From NCBI GenBank assembly GCA_017457045.1, contig JAFTIF010000001.1, forward strand, positions 1 to 57,256: a stretch of DNA of 57,256 nt, read 5' to 3'. How positions within the stretch are numbered: the first letter of the stretch is position 1; the number at the start of each line of letters is the position of its first letter. The notes under the pieces were generated by a model, which was given only the letters and a program-made list of their open reading frames with translations, had not been told where the DNA came from and did not search any database. The position numbers were made by a program, and so were the translations under genes. The stretch comes from Bacilli bacterium. GTDB taxonomy: Bacteria; Bacillota_I; Bacilli_A; RFN20; UBA1709. This document shows positions 7,390-14,982 of the stretch, piece after piece.

Positions 7390-7403
7390 TTTTATGATAT
7401 AAT
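7390..7403 (+). promoter_or_regulatory. Extended -10 promoter
   Basis: TTTTATGATATAAT has a TG extended -10 and the -10 TATAAT at 7398-7403. The same 14 bases occur in the promoters at 240-253 and about 33219-33232. The -35 region (TTGGTA near 7374) is weak. Confidence 0.6.
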
Positions 7404-7426
7404 TATGATAAGGAATGGTGATTATT

Positions 7427-7975
7427 ATGTGTTTATTCAAAAAAAAGAAAAATGAGCAAGTAATTATATCACGAATTAATGAGATTATAACTGATAGTGG
7501 ATATAAATTAGTCTTATATAAAAAGGATTATAAGCATTTTGGTAATTCTATTATTAAATTTGTTTGCTCTGGGAAAATGAATATTAAGATAATTACTGAT
7601 AGAAATGATATAATATTTGATAATAAAACATATCCAATGTCATTATTAGGTGATGTTTCAAATGTTGATAGAGATACACTTATTCTTAAGTTTATTGAAA
7701 TAGTTTTTTATATATTAAAGTCTGATGATTGGAGACTTACAGGTCAAGAAGGATATTTATTATTTGCTAGATTAAAAGAAGTAATTCCTTTTGAATATAT
7801 TAACTCATTAAATAATCCGGAAATGTTTCATGAGCATTGTAGTTTTTGTTGGGATAAAGTAGAAGAAAACAAAGATAAAAAACATTATTGTACTTTAGAT
7901 AACTATCACTGGATATGTGAAGATTGTTTTGAAAATTTTAAAGATACATTTAAATTTAAAATAAATAAAGGATAG
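7427..7975 (+). CDS. Zinc-binding protein of unknown function
   Basis: A 182-residue soluble protein. The N-terminal 130 residues are alpha/beta and unrecognised. The C-terminal 50 residues carry CSFC, a YC and then CEDC, a likely zinc-binding finger with conserved-looking Trp and His (HEHCSFCW, HWICEDCF). ATG 7427 lies 6 bases after GGTG; an earlier in-frame ATG at 7415 overlaps that ribosome site. It is followed 4 bases later by a membrane-protein gene, so the two form a cassette that ends in the repeated terminator. Confidence 0.6.
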   Translation: MCLFKKKKNEQVIISRINEIITDSGYKLVLYKKDYKHFGNSIIKFVCSGKMNIKIITDRNDIIFDNKTYPMSLLGDVSNVDRDTLILKFIEIVFYILKSDDWRLTGQEGYLLFARLKEVIPFEYINSLNNPEMFHEHCSFCWDKVEENKDKKHYCTLDNYHWICEDCFENFKDTFKFKINKG

Positions 7976-7979
7976 TATT

Positions 7980-8561
7980 ATGAATAAAGAATTTAAAAAA
8001 ATTATTATTGAATGTTTATTAGGTTCGTTGTTGGTTTTATTATTTGCACCTTTATTGTATCCAGTAACAGATCCTTGGTTTGAAATATACAGTAGTCCTA
8101 TATACTGGTTATTTGGTTATTTAAGCTGTGCAATTATTTCTTTTATTATTGTATATTTTACAAATATAAATTCGAGGAAATTTTATTATTGTATCAATAT
8201 AGTTCCTGCATCAATAGGCTTAACTTTGTCAACTTTTTCTTTTATAACAATACTTGTTCTAATATCTTTAATGGAAAACATTTGTATTAAAATTGTCTTA
8301 TTAATATTAGTAACTTTATTATACTTATTTTTACTATACGTTATTATTCATAGAGGAATATGCATATATAAAAATGGAAAAATTAGAATATTTAAGTTTA
8401 AAATTAAAACATATAATGTTACAAAAATAGAGGATATTAGATTTGAATATGAAAATAAGAAATGCAACATTGTTATAATAATTAATGGTTTCAAAGAAGA
8501 GTTTGTACTTTCTTCATTTTCAGCTAAATTAGTAGAAAAAAGACTTAAGAGCATAGTTTGA
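7980..8561 (+). CDS. Membrane protein with C-terminal PH-like domain, unknown
   Basis: A 193-residue protein with four membrane helices (about 10-28, 42-62, 72-96 and 100-122) and a cytoplasmic beta-rich tail of about 70 residues (from GICIYKNGKIRIF) resembling a bacterial PH-like fold. It lies 4 bases after the zinc-binding gene. No family is recognised. Confidence 0.6.
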   Translation: MNKEFKKIIIECLLGSLLVLLFAPLLYPVTDPWFEIYSSPIYWLFGYLSCAIISFIIVYFTNINSRKFYYCINIVPASIGLTLSTFSFITILVLISLMENICIKIVLLILVTLLYLFLLYVIIHRGICIYKNGKIRIFKFKIKTYNVTKIEDIRFEYENKKCNIVIIINGFKEEFVLSSFSAKLVEKRLKSIV

Positions 8562-8632
8562 TTAATGGTTAATAAGATTATTAAGGTTGTAAAATTGCAT
8601 TTAATTAGTTAGTGTTTGTTAAATAGAAAGAT

Positions 8633-8666
8633 AAGTTTTGATATAAAAATATCAAGACTTTTTTTA
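8633..8666 (+). terminator. Terminator, copy 2 of a repeated sequence
   Basis: AAGTTTTGATA (8633-8643) and TATCAAGACTT (8650-8660) plus a T run. The region GAAAGATAAGTTTTGATA is identical to that at 4546-4563; only the loop differs. Confidence 0.85.
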
Positions 8667-8669
8667 TAG

Positions 8670-8894
8670 TGTTTTGGAATAAAAATATCTCAAAATTTCG
8701 CTACTTTTTTTCTTATCAGTATCTTATTAATTATAGTATTTTTTAAAAAAGTTGTTCCTTTACCTTTTGAATATAGGAAATATAAAAAATCAAAATACTA
8801 TAGTTATTATAAAAAGAAATATAAAATTGGCATTACAAGCAAAGCAAATTTTAAATTACAAAATAAATTATTGGAATCTGATATTTATTTATAA
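8670..8894 (+). pseudogene. Start-less remnant of a small membrane protein gene
   Basis: An open stretch of 74 codons between two in-frame stops has no ATG, GTG or TTG near its beginning. Its translation looks protein-like: a hydrophobic run (FFLISILLIIVFF) then a basic Tyr/Lys-rich segment ending ESDIYL. It is probably the 3' end of a membrane protein whose front was lost when the cassette after terminator copy 2 was rearranged. Confidence 0.4.
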
Positions 8895-9004
8895 GAAATA
8901 AGAAAGTCATATGGATATCAAAACATAGTTTTGAGTCAATAATGTGAATTTTTAGAAATTTTAAAAAAGTTTATGTTATAATAAATTTAAGATGGAGAAT
9001 TCAT

Positions 9005-9601
9005 ATGAAAAGTATAGATTTAAGAAGTTCAAAACTATTAAATAACTTGTCAAAAATATTGTTTATTATTTATCTTTTACTTTTTGTATGGGTAATTATT
9101 TTTAAGTGTAATATAGATAGTTCATTAGTAAATGGTTACCAATATTTAAAAACTATTTCTTTAAAAGAACGATTTATGTTGTATCTTATACCATTTAAAA
9201 AGTATGAAACAGATTCTTTAATTAAAATGACTATTGATATGATCTTAAATATCATTATTTTTATTCCATTTGGATTATATTTATCGTATTTTATTAAGAA
9301 AAATAAGTTTATTAAAACTTTAGTTATTTCTATTGGAGTGACTTTATTCATTGAGTTTTTCCAATTATTTAGCTTATTAGGATCATTTCAAACTGAAGAT
9401 ATAATTGTAAATATTTTAGGTGGTGTATTAGGGTACACAGCCTATCTATTAATTTATAAAGATAATCCTTATAGGATTAAGATATTAAACATTTGTTCTT
9501 TGGTTGCAATTTTTATATTTTTACCAGTTTTGATTTATGGACTAGTTAACACAATAAAAGAGTTTGATTTATATGTAAGTATAGTAACTAGGTCTTTATA
9601 A
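9005..9601 (+). CDS. VanZ-like family membrane protein
   Basis: A 198-residue protein with VanZ-family features: an N-terminal membrane helix, then NIIIFIPFGLYLSYF, a helix ending IEFFQLF, and DIIVNILGGVLGYTAY, and a last helix near residue 155-178. VanZ of Tn1546 gives low-level teicoplanin resistance by an unknown mechanism, and most chromosomal homologues have no known role. It is monocistronic, with GGAG before ATG 9005. No glycopeptide-resistance genes are nearby. Confidence 0.8.
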   Translation: MKSIDLRSSKLLNNLSKILFIIYLLLFVWVIIFKCNIDSSLVNGYQYLKTISLKERFMLYLIPFKKYETDSLIKMTIDMILNIIIFIPFGLYLSYFIKKNKFIKTLVISIGVTLFIEFFQLFSLLGSFQTEDIIVNILGGVLGYTAYLLIYKDNPYRIKILNICSLVAIFIFLPVLIYGLVNTIKEFDLYVSIVTRSL

Positions 9602-9648
9602 TTTAATAAAAATATATTAAAATATTATTAGTTTTACGAGGTTTTTTT

Positions 9649-10911
9649 ATGGATAATTATCAATTGTATGTCGATATCTTAAATGAAGAATTAATGCCTG
9701 CAATGGGATGTACTGAACCAATTGCAATTGCTTACTGTGCGAGTTTAGTTAAAGATACACTTAAAAGATTACCAGATGAAGTTTACATTCTAGTCAGTGG
9801 TAATATTATTAAAAATGTTAAAAGTGTAAAGGTACCTAATACTAATGGAATGCATGGAATTAAAGCTGCAGCTGGCATTGGATTTTTAGCAGGAAATAGT
9901 GAATATGAGTTGGAAGTAATTGCAAGAGCTAATAAAGATCAAATTGATAAACTTCCTGATTATATTGATAATACTAAAATGGTAGTAACACCTATTGAAA
10001 ACGGCCATACCTTATATATTGAAATAATTGGAAGATATAAAAACGAATATGCACGTGTAATTATTCAAGATTCACATACATATGTATATTTAATAGAACT
10101 TAATGGTAAAGTAATTATGTCTAATAAAAAGCCAATCAAGAAAAATGAATCTTTACTAGATAAGAGCTTATTAAATGTTAAGGATATAATTGAATTTGCA
10201 AATATAGTTAATATTGAAGATGTTAAGAAAACTTTAGATAGGCAAATAGAATATAATATGGCTATAGCTAATGAAGGAATCAAAAACAACTATGGTGCAA
10301 ATATTGGGAAAACAATTCTTAAATATGGAAAAGATGATACAGTCCAATACTGTAAAGCTTTAGCTGCTGCAGGCAGTGATGCGAGAATGAATGGTTGTGA
10401 AATGCCTGTTGTTATTAACTCTGGAAGTGGTAATCAAGGTATTACTTGTTCTGTTCCTGTAATTGCCTATGCTGAAAGAAAAGGATTATCTAAAGATAAG
10501 TTATATCGAGCATTAGTTATATCAAATTTAATAACCATCCATATTAAAAATAGTATCGGAAAACTCTCGGCTTTTTGCGGTGTAGTTATTGCTGGAGTTG
10601 GCTGTGGAGCAGGTATATCTTATTTAGAAGGTGGAGACGAATTTGATATTTCTCATACAATAGTTAATGCATTAGCTATTAATTCTGGTGTTGTATGTGA
10701 TGGCGCTAAATCTTCATGTGCAGCTAAGATTGCAAATTCTGTTGAAGCTGGAATTTTAGGTTATTATATGAGCCGTGAAGGCGATGAATTTTTAAGTGGT
10801 GATGGTATTATTAAAAAAGGCGTAGAAAATACTATTAAAGCTGTTGGCCAACTTGCTAGAGAAGGCATGTGTGAAACTGATAAAGAAATCATTCAAATAA
10901 TGATTGAATAA
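9649..10911 (+). CDS. cyuA: L-cysteine desulfidase / L-serine dehydratase alpha-type protein (UPF0597)
   Basis: A 420-residue protein of the YhaM/CyuA family, cytosolic [4Fe-4S] enzymes that split L-cysteine into pyruvate, ammonia and sulfide. The N-terminal MPAMGCTEPIA, the central SGSGNQGITCSVPV and the later FCGVVIAGVGCGAG and CDGAKSSCAAK supply the conserved cysteines (four expected to hold or support the cluster). The length is normal for the family. The ATG at 9649 follows an ACGAGG ribosome site. It stands alone between the VanZ-like gene and a terminator at 10924. Specificity (cysteine versus serine) cannot be fixed from sequence. Confidence 0.85.
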   Translation: MDNYQLYVDILNEELMPAMGCTEPIAIAYCASLVKDTLKRLPDEVYILVSGNIIKNVKSVKVPNTNGMHGIKAAAGIGFLAGNSEYELEVIARANKDQIDKLPDYIDNTKMVVTPIENGHTLYIEIIGRYKNEYARVIIQDSHTYVYLIELNGKVIMSNKKPIKKNESLLDKSLLNVKDIIEFANIVNIEDVKKTLDRQIEYNMAIANEGIKNNYGANIGKTILKYGKDDTVQYCKALAAAGSDARMNGCEMPVVINSGSGNQGITCSVPVIAYAERKGLSKDKLYRALVISNLITIHIKNSIGKLSAFCGVVIAGVGCGAGISYLEGGDEFDISHTIVNALAINSGVVCDGAKSSCAAKIANSVEAGILGYYMSREGDEFLSGDGIIKKGVENTIKAVGQLAREGMCETDKEIIQIMIE

Positions 10912-10923
10912 ATGATGAAAAAT

Positions 10924-10946
10924 TCCCTCTTATGAGGGATTTTTTA
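10924..10946 (+). terminator. Rho-independent terminator
   Basis: TCCCTC (10924-10929) pairs with GAGGGA (10934-10939) followed by seven bases that are nearly all T. Confidence 0.85.
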
Positions 10947-10975
10947 TTGTAATGGATAAAAGTAAAGGGTATAAT
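10947..10975 (+). promoter_or_regulatory. Promoter for the small ORF and mgtE
   Basis: TTGTAA (10947-10952) and TATAAT (10970-10975) are separated by 17 bases. Transcription would start near 10982, just before a strong ribosome site for the small ORF. Confidence 0.65.
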
Positions 10976-11000
10976 AAAAAAAGAAAAGGAGGGACAATCC

Positions 11001-11075
11001 ATGAGTGATTATTATAGTTGTAGTACAGTTATTGATCCGTTAGGGTGTAAATCATTATTGGGTTGTTCAAAATAA
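11001..11075 (+). CDS. 24-residue upstream ORF (possible leader peptide of mgtE)
   Basis: The ATG at 11001 lies 7 bases after AGGAGGG, one of the strongest ribosome sites in the window. The product has 24 residues with three Cys (SC near residue 7, GC near 16 and 22), one Asp-Pro pair (IDPLG) and no membrane segment. Its last codons and stop lie inside a hairpin (11060-11078), and its middle can pair with the sequence before the mgtE ribosome site, so translating it would change that structure. This is the design of a leader peptide; it could instead be a functional small protein. Regulation by magnesium is inference. Confidence 0.6.
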   Translation: MSDYYSCSTVIDPLGCKSLLGCSK

Positions 11076-11113
11076 CCCTAGATTGAATTTGCACTCCCAT
11101 AAATTAAGGGAGG
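11045..11113 (+). promoter_or_regulatory. mgtE leader structure that hides the ribosome site
   Basis: Three pairings can be drawn. GGGTTGTT (11060-11067) pairs with AATAACCC (11071-11078) with one G-U, forming a hairpin over the small ORF's stop. CTCCC (11094-11098) pairs with GGGAG (11108-11112), covering the mgtE ribosome site AGGGAGG. GTGTAAA (11045-11051) pairs with TTTGCAC (11088-11094), which overlaps the second by one base. It is too short to be an M-box riboswitch. Confidence 0.5.
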
Positions 11114-11120
11114 AAAAAAG

Positions 11121-12785
11121 ATGAAAGATAAAATTATTGCATACTTGGAAAACCAAGAATTTTTAAATGCAGTTGAATTAGCAAATGAATTAAGTTGCGA
11201 AGAATTAGCAGAATTGTTAGAAAAACTTGATAAGAAATATATCAAGGATTTTTGTCGTGAAATTGAAAGTGAATTATTAGCAGATACTCTTGTTTTATTA
11301 GAAGCAGATTTGCAAGAAGATATTATTGTTGCGTTACGCGATGATGAGTTAGAAAAAGTCATGGATGAAATCTCTGTTGAAGAAACAGTTGATATGATGA
11401 AGGATCTTTCACCAGAAGTCGTAATGCGTATTGCTGAACAAGATGACATATTAGAGCTTTTAGAGCAAAAAAACTATGTTTTGTTAAAACCACTTTTATC
11501 AGAAATGAACCCTATTGACTTAGCTAGTATTTTTGAAGAAATGGATGAGAAAGATTTATTAAGAACATTTAGAATTTTACCAAAAGATTTAGCTGCTGAA
11601 AGTTTTGTAGAAATGTCTAATGAAACCCAAGAAAGTTTGATTCATAAATTAAATAACAAAGAAATTAAAGAAGTTATGGATGAACTTTTCTTAGATGACG
11701 TTGTTGACTTAGTTGAAGAAATGCCTGCAAATGTCGTTAAACGAATCTTAGCTCAAAGTGATATCGAAACAAGAAAAACTATTAATGAAATCTTAAAATA
11801 TCCTGAAGATAGTGCAGGAAGTATTATGACAATTGAATATGTTTCTTTACGTCCAAGTGTAACTGTATCTCAAGCTTTGAAGACAATTAAAGATAAAGCA
11901 ATTGATAAAGAAACAATCTATATTTGTTATGTAACAGATGAAACAAGAAAACTAATTGGTGTTGTAACAGCGAAAGATTTATTGATTAATGATGGGGATG
12001 TAATTATTGAATCAATCATGAATCGAAATGTTATTTATGCTAATACTGAAGATGATAGAGAAGAAGTTGCTAGACTTATTTCTAAATACGGATTTTTAGC
12101 TATACCAATTGTTGATAGAGAAAATAGATTAGTTGGTATCGTAACAGTCGACGATGCTATTGATGTCTTACAAGATGAAACTGATGAAGATATCTCTAAA
12201 ATGGCAGCGATGTTACCATCTGATAAGACATATTTAGAAATGTCTCCATTTGAAATTTGGAAACAAAGAATTCCATGGTTATTATTTTTGTTAATTAGTG
12301 CAACATTCACAGGTCTTATTATTTCTTTTTATGAAAGTAAATTAAATGCAATTTCAACATTACTATTTGCCTGTGTTCCTATGATGATGGGGACTGGTGG
12401 TAATTCTGGTTCTCAAGCATCAGTTACAGTTATTTCTGGTTTGGCATCTAATGAATTATCGTTAAAAGACTGGTTGAAGATTACATGGAAAGAATTTAAA
12501 GTATCAATTATTTTAGGGTTAACTTTAGCTGTTGCCTGTTTTGCTAAATTACTATTAATTGATAAACTTATTTTTGGTCAACCTTATACTTATATGATTT
12601 GTTTTGTTATTTCACTATCATTATTCTTTACAATTATTGTTGCAAAGATAATTGGAGCATTACTTCCTATTTTGGCTAAAGTATTAAAACTTGACCCTGC
12701 AGTAGTTGCAAGTCCATTTATTACAACTATTGTTGATGCGGTATCATTAATTTTATATTGTATTTTAGCAATTTCGTTATTATAA
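11121..12785 (+). CDS. mgtE: Magnesium transporter MgtE with duplicated N domain
   Basis: A 554-residue MgtE-type Mg2+ channel; the usual length is about 450. The order is an N domain (about 121-212), a CBS pair (about 233-355), and five membrane helices from about 378 with the conserved MMGTGGNSGSQASV pore motif and the final Asp-rich helix (TIVDAVSLILY). The extra 100 residues at the front (about 15-110) are a second N-domain copy: VMDEISVEETVDMMKDLSPE aligns with VMDELFLDDVVDLVEEMPAN. The N and CBS domains of MgtE gate the pore by sensing cytosolic Mg2+. The start ATG 11121 follows GGGAGG, which the leader hairpin can mask. Confidence 0.9.
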   Translation: MKDKIIAYLENQEFLNAVELANELSCEELAELLEKLDKKYIKDFCREIESELLADTLVLLEADLQEDIIVALRDDELEKVMDEISVEETVDMMKDLSPEVVMRIAEQDDILELLEQKNYVLLKPLLSEMNPIDLASIFEEMDEKDLLRTFRILPKDLAAESFVEMSNETQESLIHKLNNKEIKEVMDELFLDDVVDLVEEMPANVVKRILAQSDIETRKTINEILKYPEDSAGSIMTIEYVSLRPSVTVSQALKTIKDKAIDKETIYICYVTDETRKLIGVVTAKDLLINDGDVIIESIMNRNVIYANTEDDREEVARLISKYGFLAIPIVDRENRLVGIVTVDDAIDVLQDETDEDISKMAAMLPSDKTYLEMSPFEIWKQRIPWLLFLLISATFTGLIISFYESKLNAISTLLFACVPMMMGTGGNSGSQASVTVISGLASNELSLKDWLKITWKEFKVSIILGLTLAVACFAKLLLIDKLIFGQPYTYMICFVISLSLFFTIIVAKIIGALLPILAKVLKLDPAVVASPFITTIVDAVSLILYCILAISLL

Positions 12786-12796
12786 AAGGTTAATGT

Positions 12797-13513
12797 ATGA
12801 TAAAAGCAATATTTTTTGATTTAGACGGAACACTTCTTCCATTAGACGAGAAAAAATTTATTGATATTTATGTTGAACTAATAATCAAAAAAATGGTTCC
12901 TCTAGGTTTTGATAAAGAAAACATTTTAGATTTTTCAAAAAGAAATATCATGGCTATGTATCAAAATGATGGAAGTAAAACAAATTATGAAGTATATAAA
13001 GAGACTTTTATCGAATCTTTTGGCCATTTTGATAAACTAGATGAGCAAATGATTCTAGATTTTTATAATAATGATTTTAAAAATACTATTGTTTCTAGCA
13101 AATATAATCCTTTAGCAAAAGACATAGTTCAGTATTGCAAAAATAAAGGATTGAAAGTAATATTATCTACAAATCCATTTTTTCCTCTTATAGGGACAGT
13201 CAATAGAATGGCTTTCACTGGCTTAGAAGAGGATGATTTCGATTATATTACGACATATGAGAATTCTTCCTTATGTAAACCTAATCCTAAATACTTTATT
13301 GATTTATTAAATAAATTAGATTTAGAAAAAGATGAAGTTATCGTATTTGGAAACAATACTTCTGAAGATGGTGAATGTGCGAATGAAGCAGGACTTATTT
13401 GTTATATGGTTGGAGACTATATAATTGATAGAAAAAACATATTAAATAAGTATATTCATTTGAAAATGGATGAGGTTATTAAAACTATAGAAAAACATAT
13501 AAAAAGCAACTAA
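12797..13513 (+). CDS. HAD-superfamily hydrolase
   Basis: A 238-residue cytosolic HAD phosphatase. Motif I is FFDLDGTLLPLD (nucleophile Asp8, acid Asp10), motif II Ser is in VILSTNPFFP, motif III Lys is in CKPNPKYF, and motif IV is VIVFGNNTSEDGECA. The cap between motifs I and II is helical (type C1). The physiological substrate cannot be told. It lies 11 bases after mgtE, so the two are probably co-transcribed, and its stop codon lies inside its terminator hairpin. Confidence 0.85.
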   Translation: MIKAIFFDLDGTLLPLDEKKFIDIYVELIIKKMVPLGFDKENILDFSKRNIMAMYQNDGSKTNYEVYKETFIESFGHFDKLDEQMILDFYNNDFKNTIVSSKYNPLAKDIVQYCKNKGLKVILSTNPFFPLIGTVNRMAFTGLEEDDFDYITTYENSSLCKPNPKYFIDLLNKLDLEKDEVIVFGNNTSEDGECANEAGLICYMVGDYIIDRKNILNKYIHLKMDEVIKTIEKHIKSN

Positions 13514-13537
13514 AAATTTATTAGTTGCTTCTTTTTT
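13504..13537 (+). terminator. Rho-independent terminator
   Basis: AAGCAACTAA (13504-13513) pairs with TTAGTTGCTT (13521-13530), followed by a T run. It overlaps the stop of the HAD gene and the end of the convergent pseudogene. Confidence 0.85.
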
Positions 13538-13733
13538 TTATTTAGTTCAATTTCTATGTCTAAAGCATTAAGAATACTTAAGATAAGGTCTAAAGATGGT
13601 GTCATAGTAAAATTTTCAATTCGTCCGATTGTGGATTGAGGGACATTACATCTTTTTGCAATCCTATAGCAGTGTTCCAATGATATAATGATTTAATTTG
13701 TTTTTGTAGATTAGTTTTAATTTTATTCATCAT
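13510..13733 (-). pseudogene. XRE-family regulator broken by a frameshift
   Basis: On the minus strand, ATG at 13733 opens a frame starting MMNKIKTNLQKQIKSLYH. After about 18 codons the protein-like reading moves to another frame, which reads SLEHCYRIAKRCNVPQSTIG, then RIENFTMTPSLDLILSILNA and ends at a TAG at 13510-13512. The second part is a typical HTH of the XRE type. A single small indel near 13680 separates the halves. It is convergent with the HAD gene and overlaps its stop. It could also be a sequencing error. Confidence 0.65.
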
Positions 13734-13783
13734 ATCACTTCATATATATTATAGAATATACGCTATATTTTTATAAATAAAAA

Positions 13784-13800
13784 AAGACAGAAACTGTCTT
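13784..13800 (-). terminator. Terminator of tRNA-Arg
   Basis: On the minus strand, AAGACAG pairs with CTGTCTT around a 3-base loop and is followed by a T run (the A run at 13778-13784 on the plus strand). It lies 6 bases past the tRNA 3' end. Confidence 0.8.
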
Positions 13801-13805
13801 TAATA

Positions 13806-13881
13806 GTGGCGCCCCCAGCAGGAATCGAACCTGCAACTAGCCCTTAGGAGGGGCTTATTATATCCATTTAACTATAGAGGC
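13806..13881 (-). tRNA. tRNA-Arg (anticodon CCT)
   Basis: A full cloverleaf reads on the minus strand: acceptor GCCTCTA pairs with TGGGGGC (two G-U), discriminator G and encoded CCA. The anticodon stem-loop is AGCCC-CTCCTAA-GGGCT, giving CCT, which reads AGG. The T arm is GCAGG-TTCGATT-CCTGC. It decodes a rare Arg codon and stands alone with its own terminator. Confidence 0.95.
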
Positions 13882-13978
13882 ATGAATATATAATATATTT
13901 ATTTTTTTGATTTGTAAAGTTATTGAATTTTATGTCATAATAATTAAAATAATGATATTATATTAATAGGTGAAATAT

Positions 13979-14971
13979 ATGAGAACAATAGATATGCATT
14001 GTGATACAGTCATGAAACTATGTATCGATAGTCAAAAAGGAATCGAAAGTAATTTAAAAGAAAATGAATTCCATATAGATTTAAAGAAAATGAAAAAGGG
14101 AGATTATTTGGCTCAATGTTTTGCTATGTTTGTTCCTTTCAGCGTTGAAAATCCTTTTGAGACATGCATGGACATGATCGAAAGATACTATCAAGAAATA
14201 GAAAATAATAATGATTTAATTTTACCTGCTTATAATTATCAAGACATTATTGAAAATAAAAGAAAAGGAAAAATGTCTTCGATTCTTACTATTGAAGAAG
14301 GTGGAGTAGTCAAAGGAAAACTTTCTAATCTGAGATTGTTTCATAGATTAGGAGTAAGAATGATCACACTTACTTGGAATTATGAAAATGGAATTGGCCA
14401 TCCTAACTTTACATATGTAAAGGGCGAAAAACCAGATTTCAAAACTCCTAACAAAAAAGATGGACTTACTCCATTTGGCATTGAAATGATTAAAGAAATG
14501 AATAGACTTGGAATAATAATTGATGTTTCACATTTATCAGATGCAGGGTTTTATGATGTTGTTAAATATTCAAAAGGTCCTTTTGTCGCAAGTCATTCTA
14601 ATGCAAGAAGTGTATGCAATCATGTAAGAAACTTGACTGATGATATGATAAGAAAACTCGCATTAAGAGGTGGTGTAATGGGAATTAATTTCTGCGCAGA
14701 TTTTCTTCATGAAAAAATTGAAAATGTGCCTAATTTTTCTAGAGTTTCCTATATTGTTGAACATATTAAACATATCGTTAAAATTGGTGGAATTGACTGC
14801 GTTGGACTTGGCACTGATTTCGATGGAATAGAAAAAGATTTAGAGATTAAAGATGCTTCTTTTATGCCTATGTTAAGAAAAACTTTGCTTGACGAAGGAT
14901 TTAGCGAAGAAGACGTTGATAAGATTTTTTATAAAAACTTTTTAAGAGTATTTAAAGAAGTAACAAAGTAG
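13979..14971 (+). CDS. Membrane dipeptidase family (peptidase M19)
   Basis: A 330-residue protein of the renal/membrane dipeptidase family, zinc enzymes that cleave dipeptides. Visible ligands are the N-terminal MHCDT (HxD), the bridging Glu in TIEEGG, His in DVSHLSDAGF and in SHSNARSVCNH, and Asp in GLGTDFDGI. The length is typical of bacterial M19. No signal peptide is present, so the enzyme is cytosolic. The start ATG 13979 follows AGGTG; the in-frame GTG at 13970 overlaps that site. The next gene begins 11 bases after its stop. Confidence 0.9.
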   Translation: MRTIDMHCDTVMKLCIDSQKGIESNLKENEFHIDLKKMKKGDYLAQCFAMFVPFSVENPFETCMDMIERYYQEIENNNDLILPAYNYQDIIENKRKGKMSSILTIEEGGVVKGKLSNLRLFHRLGVRMITLTWNYENGIGHPNFTYVKGEKPDFKTPNKKDGLTPFGIEMIKEMNRLGIIIDVSHLSDAGFYDVVKYSKGPFVASHSNARSVCNHVRNLTDDMIRKLALRGGVMGINFCADFLHEKIENVPNFSRVSYIVEHIKHIVKIGGIDCVGLGTDFDGIEKDLEIKDASFMPMLRKTLLDEGFSEEDVDKIFYKNFLRVFKEVTK

Positions 14972-14982
14972 AGGTGTTTCAT

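Larger units (their letters stand above)
7100..7426. other. 327-bp intergenic region
   Basis: It holds a repeated motif (CCCACACACATA near 7113 and TCCACACATACA near 7146), a terminator (7170-7199), a long AT-rich stretch with several AACGAT words, and the promoter of the next gene. No gene is seen. Confidence 0.6.
8562..9004. other. 443-bp intergenic region with terminator and decayed gene
   Basis: It holds terminator copy 2 (8633-8666), a start-less coding remnant (8670-8894) and the extended -10 (TATGTTATAAT, 8972-8982) of the VanZ-like gene. Confidence 0.6.
13538..13978. other. 441-bp stretch without an intact protein gene
   Basis: It holds the frameshifted XRE gene and tRNA-Arg, both on the minus strand, the tRNA terminator, and an AT-rich promoter region (with TATATTAAT near 13960) before the dipeptidase gene. 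Confidence 0.6.

Noticed and set aside
10947..11120. M-box or ykkC-type riboswitch upstream of mgtE
   Set aside because: The leader is too short and lacks the conserved M-box core; the visible pairings involve a small ORF instead.
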